The notes below the pieces were generated by a model. That model was not told where the DNA came from. It saw only the letters and a list, made by a program, of their open reading frames with translations, and did no database searches. A stretch of DNA of 16,037 bases, from contig JAJZXP010000180.1 of the NCBI GenBank assembly GCA_021806345.1, positions 1 to 16,037 on the forward strand, in the 5' to 3' direction. Of this stretch, positions 1-5,545 are shown one piece after another. Position numbers and translations under genes: made by a program. Position 1 is the stretch's first letter. Each line of letters starts with the position of its first letter. The DNA is from Thermoplasmata archaeon (GTDB lineage: Archaea > Thermoplasmatota > Thermoplasmata > Thermoplasmatales > Thermoplasmataceae).

Positions 1-101
1 GTATCAGACATCTAAAGATTATTGTGTACCCACACCATTAGAGTGTCAGGACCCTTTAAAATTCTGTGTTTCTAAGAATATCAAATCGGATAGGTGTAAA
101 G

Positions 102-1142
102 TCACGTTGTAATCATATATTTCGTTACTTTCAATTTATTATATATGGTTAGAGACTTTCCTATTAGATCATCGAAGAATTGTTGCATCGTTGTGCATTT
201 TTCCTCTCGTAAAATAGCGCCTGCCCCTATTATTATATTGCCTATTTTCTTCCAAGGTATTTCTTGAATCATCCCATCGTCAAGAAGAATTGCGATGTTT
301 TGATCTATTCCCTGAAGAAATCCAGAAATTACTTCTTTGAAACCATTTTTATCAATTATTTCTATTCTAACGGGCAGTCTTAGATTTTCTTCCTCCCTAT
401 ACTTTTCAAAGGCCCATGAAACCAAGTAATCTTTCTTATCATTAAATTCGTGGGTGAGGAATACCGAAATCAACAATTCTATTCCTAGAAGTGCGACTGG
501 AACAATAGGATTAGAAGTAACATAACTAAGAAAATTAGATGGCCCTATTATCGCAAAGATGCCTATTAACAAGTAAAACCATACGAAAGTAATTAGAAAT
601 AAATCCTGACTCAGGCTGACGCTAAACTCCTGTATCTGTGGCTTTAATACAGTGAAAATATGCTTTTTGTGCTCCGTTAGGAGAAATTGACTAAAGTCAT
701 CTACAAGATAATAATATACAATGAAAAATAATGAAACCGATGATGATATCAGAAGTGAAAGGATTCCTGTGACAATTCCTTGAGTAACTTTACAAATAAA
801 GACTACTATGAGATAGATAATAAAAAGTAGAATGAAATGGTAGGTCCTAAAAAAAAGAGGCTTTAACTTGACCCCTTCGTCAACGAAAGAAACTGAATTG
901 TAGAACTTTGAGAATAATGGACTAGACCTTGTAATTTTTCCTAAAGTGGCTTTTCTGGAGTTTTTGGAAAAGACGATGTGATTGCTATTGAATAAATGTG
1001 AAAGTTGGAACAGAAATCCAATTATTGTTAAGATAGAGGAAAGGTAGAATACAAAAATCCAAAATAAACCCCAAGTAATAGGCATACTTTTTGTTGAAGC
1101 AATATAGATAACTAAAACTTTATGGAGATCAACTTTGGTCAT
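102..1142 (-). CDS. Polytopic membrane protein with a C-terminal Sm-like domain (hypothetical)
   Basis: This is a 346-residue protein of unknown function. Hydrophobic stretches suggest about five membrane segments, near residues 23-48, 98-118, 122-146, 179-199 and 212-230. A soluble tail follows from about residue 235. Within it, residues 257-305 alternate short strands with a DDG turn (LPVRIEIIDKNGF, then IAILLDDGMIQEIPW). This resembles a small beta-barrel of the Sm/LSm or MscS-beta type, but I do not recognise a named family. The first ATG at 1142 is preferred because an AT-rich TATA-like element (rc of 1156-1165) lies close upstream with no Shine-Dalgarno, as in leaderless archaeal genes. 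It is transcribed away from the defence-like cluster and is probably unrelated to it. That it is coding is fairly certain; no function is assigned. Confidence 0.75.
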   Translation of the reverse strand: MTKVDLHKVLVIYIASTKSMPITWGLFWIFVFYLSSILTIIGFLFQLSHLFNSNHIVFSKNSRKATLGKITRSSPLFSKFYNSVSFVDEGVKLKPLFFRTYHFILLFIIYLIVVFICKVTQGIVTGILSLLISSSVSLFFIVYYYLVDDFSQFLLTEHKKHIFTVLKPQIQEFSVSLSQDLFLITFVWFYLLIGIFAIIGPSNFLSYVTSNPIVPVALLGIELLISVFLTHEFNDKKDYLVSWAFEKYREEENLRLPVRIEIIDKNGFKEVISGFLQGIDQNIAILLDDGMIQEIPWKKIGNIIIGAGAILREEKCTTMQQFFDDLIGKSLTIYNKLKVTKYMITT

Positions 1143-1378
1143 ACAACAAAACTGAAGATATAACCTATCGATTTAAGTAATGGCAATAAATAAACAAGAT
1201 AAACAAACTATATCTACCCTCAAAGTCTATCAATTCTAATGCACAGTGACCCCAATCGTTTGAATATAGATTCAATGGGCTTTATTCGAAAATGTGGAAC
1301 CTGTTAAAAGAAAGAAGCCCTGACCAAAATCAATCTCACCCCTCTCTCCAGTTTTCAAATGAATTTGCTCACTATAAT

Positions 1379-1558
1379 TCACTGGAAGGCCTCCTTTGAA
1401 ATTTTTTCTAGATCTTCCTGGTTAACCACTGCTTTTTCGTTCCTCATCAGAAAGGCCACCGTTCTCTGAAACAACCCAGATTTGCTGACTTCCGGGTGAG
1501 ATTCAAGCCAGTTTGCTTCTTCTTCTGTTACAGTTACCAAGTATTTGTATGAAGTCAT
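1379..1558 (-). CDS. Small ribbon-helix-helix-like regulator or antitoxin (59 aa)
   Basis: A complete 59-residue ORF with the sequence layout of a ribbon-helix-helix DNA-binding protein: an N-terminal strand (YKYLVTVT, residues 4-11), helix 1 (EEEANWLESHPE), a turn at V-S-K-S-G, then helix 2 (LFQRTVAFLMRN, residues 29-40) and a charged tail (NQEDLEKISKEAFQ). Such proteins usually bind DNA as dimers and often act as VapB-like or CopG-like autorepressors. The start is supported by a TATA element (1580-1587) centred about 25 bases upstream, giving a leaderless mRNA. A perfect 6-3-6 palindrome (1566-1580) sits between that TATA element and the ATG, which is where an autorepressor would bind. The gene is divergent from the winged-helix gene at 1645. 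An intact toxin partner is not visible downstream. The family call rests on pattern recognition only. Confidence 0.65.
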   Translation of the reverse strand: MTSYKYLVTVTEEEANWLESHPEVSKSGLFQRTVAFLMRNEKAVVNQEDLEKISKEAFQ

Positions 1559-1565
1559 TGTCTAC

Positions 1566-1580
1566 CTTCTATGTTAGAAG
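1566..1580. promoter_or_regulatory. Operator-like palindrome, copy 1
   Basis: CTTCTA-TGT-TAGAAG is a perfect 6-base inverted repeat with a 3-base centre. It lies between the TATA element (1580-1587) and the start codon (1558) of the leaderless minus-strand ribbon-helix-helix gene. Binding here should block transcription initiation. Confidence 0.65.
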
Positions 1581-1595
1581 ATATAAGCTATATCT
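1579..1595. promoter_or_regulatory. Central inverted repeat AGATATA-AGC-TATATCT
   Basis: A perfect 7-3-7 inverted repeat midway between the two operator-like copies. It contains the TATA element of the minus-strand gene (1580-1587, reading CTTATATC on the minus strand) and touches the TATA element of the plus-strand gene. It may simply reflect two back-to-back TATA boxes. Confidence 0.5.
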
Positions 1596-1602
1596 ATAAA
1601 TA
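1593..1602 (+). promoter_or_regulatory. TATA element for the winged-helix gene
   Basis: TCTATAAATA fits an archaeal TATA box and would start transcription near 1624-1628, roughly 20 bases before the ATG at 1645. Operator copy 2 (1611-1625) lies between this box and the predicted start site. Confidence 0.55.
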
Positions 1603-1610
1603 ACTTCTGT

Positions 1611-1625
1611 CTTCTATGATAGAAC
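1611..1625. promoter_or_regulatory. Operator-like palindrome, copy 2
   Basis: CTTCTA-TGA-TAGAAC repeats copy 1 (CTTCTATGTTAGAAG) with two base changes, 45 bases centre to centre. It covers the region between the plus-strand TATA element and its predicted transcription start. The same binding protein could therefore control both divergent promoters. Confidence 0.6.
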
Positions 1626-1644
1626 TTAAAAAACAATAATCTAT

Positions 1645-1950
1645 ATGCATACATGGATTATAATCCACAGATTGGAAGGAATAGGAAAACTTGAAAAGAA
1701 ATCCGGATTGCTTAGATTAATGGTTTTTTTATATGAGCATGATGAATACATGTTATCTGATATATGGGACGATTCCGGTGTATCAAGAAATTCTGGCTCA
1801 GGTGCCATGGAACTTTTAAAAAAATATGGCCTTGTGAAGAACAGGATAGATGATTCGAAGTACCCTCCCAGATATCTTTATTCATTAACTGAGAAAGGAA
1901 AGAAGGTTGCTGAGAAACTGAAGGAGATTGAGGAGATTCTTAATGGGTGA
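1645..1950 (+). CDS. Winged-helix DNA-binding regulator
   Basis: A 101-residue protein of the small MarR/PadR-like winged-helix type. From about residue 15 it reads LEKKSGLLRLMVFLYEHDEY (helix 1), a helix-turn-helix around SDIWDDSGVSRNSGSGAMELLKK, then the wing (KYPPRYLYSLTEKGK, residues 71-85) and a C-terminal dimerisation helix (KKVAEKLKEIEEIL). It is clearly homologous to the gene at 15520 and to the broken copy at 2386. The ATG at 1645 is the first start after the TATA element, but it adds about 14 residues relative to the paralogue; a TTG at 1672 is an alternative. No Shine-Dalgarno is seen. The ORFs that follow are packed with small gaps as far as 7228, so this may be the first gene and regulator of the whole unit. 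Confidence 0.8.
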   Translation: MHTWIIIHRLEGIGKLEKKSGLLRLMVFLYEHDEYMLSDIWDDSGVSRNSGSGAMELLKKYGLVKNRIDDSKYPPRYLYSLTEKGKKVAEKLKEIEEILNG

Positions 1951-1955
1951 AAAAT

Positions 1956-2072
1956 GTGAAAGAGATATTATTATGCAAGAACCAGAGGTATTACACCTTG
2001 AAGTCGACCACGACGGGCGCATGCTCACTAACTTTATGGGAGGGAAATAAGTGCAATACCCTAGAGAGATAG
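1956..2072 (+). CDS. Small cysteine-containing ORF (38 aa, hypothetical)
   Basis: A 38-codon ORF beginning with GTG, 5 bases after the winged-helix stop. It has the same leader as the downstream operon genes (GGGTGA at 1945-1950, then AAAAT, then GTG), and this is the main reason to call it. The product starts VKEILLCKNQRYYTLKS and has cysteines at 7, 23 and 33 with strand-like residues between them. I do not recognise a family. It overlaps the 5' part of the next ORF if that starts at GTG 2051, but not if that starts at ATG 2129. It could also be chance. Confidence 0.35.
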   Translation: MKEILLCKNQRYYTLKSTTTGACSLTLWEGNKCNTLER

Positions 2073-2128
2073 ATATTTCCGGAGAAACTAAGAAAAGAAG
2101 ACGAGAAATTTCACAGGAGGAGGAAGAG

Positions 2129-2338
2129 ATGGCTTATATTTGCAAAATGAGAGGATACGAGTGGGTACCAGGCTTTCCTCGCTTGGGAGGATGGGTCCAT
2201 GGGTACTGCAGAAAGAGAAGTGTTCGCGCCCACCTTGAAGCGGAACTAAATCTCCCTCCTGTTGTTAAAATTCGAGGCAGAATTGGGATAAAATCAGGAA
2301 CCGCTGGCATGGAGAAGGATAACGACGAAGAATCATAA
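2129..2338 (+). CDS. Small hypothetical protein (69 aa)
   Basis: The frame is open from GTG 2051, but a strong Shine-Dalgarno (AGGAGG, 2115-2120, extended by a second AGG) lies about 8 bases before ATG 2129, so I take 2129 as the start. The product opens with a small aromatic and glycine-rich unit, YEWVPGFPRLGGWVHGYCRK (residues 11-30). Its W-V-x-G pattern recalls the short 'VxGYxRKDGxxVxGHxR' units seen in some archaeal and plasmid proteins; that resemblance is a guess. The tail is basic and then acidic. It lies in the plus-strand series between the winged-helix gene and its broken copy. Confidence 0.4.
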   Translation: MAYICKMRGYEWVPGFPRLGGWVHGYCRKRSVRAHLEAELNLPPVVKIRGRIGIKSGTAGMEKDNDEES

Positions 2339-2385
2339 AGCGAAGAGAAAAAGGCCAATAATGTGAAAAACAAGAGGATGACGGA

Positions 2386-2617
2386 GTGAGCGGCGTAGTT
2401 AAGTTGATGTCAGCTGCTATGGAATTAAGTGAAATCAAGGATGAATTCACGGATGGAGCTGCTATTCTTAAAGAGACGAAAAAACTGAATCTCGTGAAAC
2501 TAGTGATAAAAAGTTTGAAGAATCCGCAATTGTATTTGACCAGCTTAACTGAGAATGGTAATGATAGCGGACATGCTCCTCAAAATTGAGAGTATCATGA
2601 TTGCTGATAGGCGATGA
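2386..2617 (+). pseudogene. Frameshifted winged-helix regulator copy
   Basis: The GTG frame from 2386 to 2589 encodes 67 residues. The part AILKETKKLNLVKL, followed by NPQLYLTSLTENG, matches the recognition-helix and wing region of the regulators at 1645 (AMELLKKYGLVKN, YLYSLTEKG) and 15520. Right after LTENG the frame stops resembling the family. The +1 frame from 2555 to the TGA at 2617 instead encodes MVMIADMLLKIESIM, which fits the missing C-terminal helix (compare KKVAEKLKEIEEIL). This indicates a single-base frameshift near 2555-2560. The N-terminal part is also poorly matched; codons upstream of 2386 (EKQ at 2365-2373) may be a further remnant. It appears to be a decayed third paralogue just before the nuclease operon. 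Confidence 0.6.
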
Positions 2618-2621
2618 AAAT

Positions 2622-2630
2622 GGGAAGTGA
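2622..2630 (+). promoter_or_regulatory. Ribosome-binding site that selects ATG 2636
   Basis: GGGAAGTGA followed by 5 bases and ATG 2636 matches the layout before the next genes: GGGAGTGA-aaac-GTG (3776-3790), GGGGTGA-aaac-ATG (4424-4437) and GGGAAGTGG-tttaa-TTG (7443-7459). This spacing favours ATG 2636 over GTG 2627 or ATG 2630. Confidence 0.5.
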
Positions 2631-2635
2631 TGAGA

Positions 2636-3748
2636 ATGCCAATTAATGAGACAAATTTAGAAAGGTACATAAGAAAAGGATGCGAGAGCACTGAAGGCAG
2701 AGAATCGGTGTTCAGAGAGTCAATAGTAAGTAGATTGCTAATGGCCATGGGTTGGGAAGACGAGGATATAGAACTCGAGAGACCGATGACAATCGCATCT
2801 GGAAGAACTATCCGGGCAGATTACGTGCTCACAGTAAACGGAACACAAGTGGTTATAGAAGCTAAGCCTACTACGCAGCCTCCAGAGTTGTTCTACAACG
2901 AGCTTACATCCTACATGAAGCAACTAGAGGCAAACTATGGATTTGTTTATAATGGAAAAAAACTTGCTCTTTTCGCCAGACAACCCTTCCCGGGCTGGGA
3001 TACGACCCCTGCAATCTTATGGGAGTGTGGAAACGATATAGATGTATTTGAGGCCCTATCTCGTGAGAATATCCCTCACGGACTAGAAGATTTCATTCGA
3101 AGATCTAAGCAAGATGCCACATTGGACAGAACAGTAAACGATAAGTTTGAAGAAATTTTTAATAGTACAGTACGAATAATTCAGTCAGCAACAGACTTGC
3201 AAAATGAATTCATAAGCGCAAACCTCAAAATCACACTAGAGACTCCTAGGATCAAAAGGACAGCACCATCTTCGCAATTTAACGATTCAAGCGGTGCTAC
3301 AGCTGACCAAGGTACATCCCCCACCTCCATTTTAAAAGAGAGTCTAAGCACATTACCAGAAGGAGAGGTAGTCATATGTGCATCATCAGGCAAGCAGGAC
3401 GATGAAGTTGGAGAACGATGGATGTTACGATATAATGCATGGAGATCGGTTAGAATGAACAGAAATCCAGTATATTTTGCTCTTTATCAGGGTTTCCCAC
3501 ACTCTCAGATCAGATTGTTCGCAAAAATACGGGAGATCAGAAATTCAAATGATCCTTCACTAGCCACTGTCAACCGGATTCCACAATATGGCGATGGCGA
3601 GGATGGCAAGAAAACTATTCTACTGGAACCAAATTCTGTGAAGATACTTCTGGACCCAATAGATAAAGCTAGCTGGGGAGGCATTCGAAACATTAGATAT
3701 ACCACACTTTTAAAATTCATCAGAGCTAGAACACTTGATGATCTATAA
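2636..3748 (+). CDS. HsdR_N-like PD-(D/E)XK endonuclease with a C-terminal PUA/EVE-like domain
   Basis: A 370-residue protein (start chosen by the ribosome-binding site). The N-terminal domain, about residues 5-175, resembles the nuclease domain of type I and type IV restriction subunits. It has RESVFRESIVSRLL, then RADYVL with D62, and QVVIEAKP with E75 and K77, forming D-x12-E-x-K. It continues with a YMKQLEANYGFVYNGKKLALF segment typical of HsdR_N. After a low-complexity linker (about 205-230), the C-terminal domain has LRYNAWRS, PVYFALYQGFPHSQI, a KIREI strand and RYTTLLKFIRARTLDDL at the end. I read this as a PUA/EVE-like fold of the kind used to read modified bases. It is the first large gene of a tight operon with a second nuclease, NurA and HerA genes. 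The likely role is DNA recognition and cutting in defence. The nuclease domain is well supported; the C-terminal fold is inferred. Confidence 0.75.
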   Translation: MPINETNLERYIRKGCESTEGRESVFRESIVSRLLMAMGWEDEDIELERPMTIASGRTIRADYVLTVNGTQVVIEAKPTTQPPELFYNELTSYMKQLEANYGFVYNGKKLALFARQPFPGWDTTPAILWECGNDIDVFEALSRENIPHGLEDFIRRSKQDATLDRTVNDKFEEIFNSTVRIIQSATDLQNEFISANLKITLETPRIKRTAPSSQFNDSSGATADQGTSPTSILKESLSTLPEGEVVICASSGKQDDEVGERWMLRYNAWRSVRMNRNPVYFALYQGFPHSQIRLFAKIREIRNSNDPSLATVNRIPQYGDGEDGKKTILLEPNSVKILLDPIDKASWGGIRNIRYTTLLKFIRARTLDDL

Positions 3749-3787
3749 ATTTGAAAGATTTGGAAGAGATTTTAAGGGAGTGAAAAC

Positions 3788-4411
3788 GTGAAAAACAAAG
3801 GAATTAGAAATAATTCGAGTAAAAGCCGTAAGACAGATGCCACTTCGAGAGTAGTAGAGGATAGTTTTTTTGACATAATACGGAAATCGGCAAGAATGGC
3901 GGACGTTAAAATAAATGATTTAAATCAGTACTATAAAGAGGAATACAAAGAGGAATCATGGTCGGAATATGAAGCAACTTACAGTGCAATCCTATACAAA
4001 GAACTAACAGAGAGTATAGATTATAAAATGATAACAATGGAGAACCGGGCTGAGTCCCAAAAAAATGGTGTTAAAAGGAAAAAATATGATATTTGGATAA
4101 CAAAAGGTGATATCTACTATATACTCGAAGTAAAACGGTTTGGTGTTAGTACAAAGACCGATGGTTTGCGAGGTGTGAAAGATAAAAAGGGAATCTACGG
4201 TGACTTAAAGAAGCTGGATGCCCTCATAGGGACCATAGGGCCTAGGGATACCTACGGCATTGCGATAGGATTCTTTGAAGGCAACGACTCTATAACTTTA
4301 GATGACATTGATTCGAAATTAGACGATGAAATATGGGGGCTGTTGGACAAAGAACCCAATCTAAAACTTTTAATTTGTGCGGGAGGTAAATGTAAATATG
4401 TTGGGGAATGA
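3788..4411 (+). CDS. Small PD-(D/E)XK nuclease-like protein
   Basis: A 207-residue protein with a PD-(D/E)XK core: an early helix with acidic residues (ESWSEYEATYSAILYKEL, from 56), then KYDIWITKGD with D101, and YYILEVKRFG with E114 and K116. KGIYGDLKKLDAL (about 134-146) is a helix often seen after the catalytic strand in these nucleases. The tail (NLKLLICAGGKCKY) would be the last core strand. It starts at GTG 3788 after GGGAGTGA (3776-3783), 39 bases behind the HsdR_N-like gene and 23 bases before the NurA-like gene, so co-transcription is likely. I cannot name the family. It may be a cleavage partner of the HerA/NurA motor or an independent effector. The nuclease call rests on the D-x12-E-x-K motif and order. 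Confidence 0.65.
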   Translation: MKNKGIRNNSSKSRKTDATSRVVEDSFFDIIRKSARMADVKINDLNQYYKEEYKEESWSEYEATYSAILYKELTESIDYKMITMENRAESQKNGVKRKKYDIWITKGDIYYILEVKRFGVSTKTDGLRGVKDKKGIYGDLKKLDALIGTIGPRDTYGIAIGFFEGNDSITLDDIDSKLDDEIWGLLDKEPNLKLLICAGGKCKYVGE

Positions 4412-4434
4412 GGAAATTTTGAAGGGGTGAAAAC

Positions 4435-5529
4435 ATGGTTGAATCTACTCATAAAATTGAACAAGTTGCAGCAGAGATTGGGAAGATTCTTAAGGGGGGT
4501 GAATTCATAGAAACTCCATTTGATCAACCTTTCGAAGAGGAGAGCCATGGAGACCCAGATCAGCGAGACGATGATGCGAACTTCTTTGATTCCAACTTTG
4601 CAAAGAACATAGAAGCCGTTGATAAGAAGGATATTAGGAATATAGTATTTGATGAAAAGATCAGATTCTTTTTGGATGGTTCCCTAAGAACTAAGTTCCT
4701 TGGTGAGTACGTTGACCGAGATCAATCTTTTCCAATACTTGCTGCAGAAGTGGCGTGCGCTGTAATGAAAAAGAGTGAAAAAAAACTAGATCCTGCGTCA
4801 GTAAATTGGCGATTAGTTTTTATTTTTCCACATAAAGGCACTGGACTTCTCGCAGACACACAGTACAGCAAGCTAAAGAATTTGAGTGAGGGTTTGGAGA
4901 GGTCCAAGTCTCCATTCCGTATAGAATTCCTTGAAAAATCCGATGCTCGTGACGTAAGATATTCCATGCAAGGAAAGGCTAGAGACGTGATGCATAACCT
5001 AGAGCACGAAACCGCTAATTCTTTGACAAGGAACGAAGGTGATTGGCTGATTATGGATGGCGCTATTAGAAAAGCTGAATTTCTGACGCTGAATAATACC
5101 ATTGGCGTAGCCAAATCTTTCAGCAGAAAGCCGCACTTTCAAATTGGCACCACCACATTGAACATTACGAGGTATCTGTCAGGGATCAAAGAAGGTGAAA
5201 GAAGCGCGATTTTCAAAAAAGACAGTGCACCTGAGGTTGCCTTCTGGTATTTAAGGATAAGGACTTTTCCACCCATGGAGCCACTGGGTGGATTCGTAAA
5301 GATAGATTTTAAATTTGAGGATACTTCCCTAAGCGAGAATGATGTAAACATTATCGATCAACTCTCATCCGAGATTTATTCTATGAGGAGTCCGTCCGTT
5401 TATCCATATCCCAGATGGCCATCATTCCTGTATCCTATAAGGGTGGCCGAAGAGACTATGCAAAGCACGTTTCTGAACGAAGAAATGTTAGGATTGTATG
5501 GCCACATGTTAAAGGAGGCAATATTTTGA
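4435..5529 (+). CDS. nurA-like: NurA-like nuclease
   Basis: A 364-residue protein with the pattern of the NurA 5'-3' exonuclease family, an RNase H-like fold that forms a ring on HerA. Visible signatures are IRFFLDGSLRTKFLGEY with D81, WLIMDGAIRKAEF with D208, IGVAKSFSRKP (the GVAK motif, about 224-233), a strand-rich middle (FVKIDFKFED, 287-296), and the C-terminal YPYPRWPSFLYPIRVAEETM (323-342), comparable to the Y-P-x-x-L-x-x-A-H region of NurA. Residues 1-65 are an acidic, poorly conserved extension. The start follows GGGGTGA-aaac-ATG. The HerA-like gene begins 16 bases downstream, which is the classical HerA-NurA pairing. Because nuclease and possible recognition genes precede it, this pair is more likely a defence version than the chromosomal repair set with Mre11-Rad50. 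Confidence 0.75.
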   Translation: MVESTHKIEQVAAEIGKILKGGEFIETPFDQPFEEESHGDPDQRDDDANFFDSNFAKNIEAVDKKDIRNIVFDEKIRFFLDGSLRTKFLGEYVDRDQSFPILAAEVACAVMKKSEKKLDPASVNWRLVFIFPHKGTGLLADTQYSKLKNLSEGLERSKSPFRIEFLEKSDARDVRYSMQGKARDVMHNLEHETANSLTRNEGDWLIMDGAIRKAEFLTLNNTIGVAKSFSRKPHFQIGTTTLNITRYLSGIKEGERSAIFKKDSAPEVAFWYLRIRTFPPMEPLGGFVKIDFKFEDTSLSENDVNIIDQLSSEIYSMRSPSVYPYPRWPSFLYPIRVAEETMQSTFLNEEMLGLYGHMLKEAIF

Positions 5530-5545
5530 ATATGGAGATGAAGAG

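Noticed and set aside
4722..5114. 130-residue minus-strand ORF
   Set aside because: Antisense to the NurA-like gene, whose motifs are clear in the plus-strand frame.
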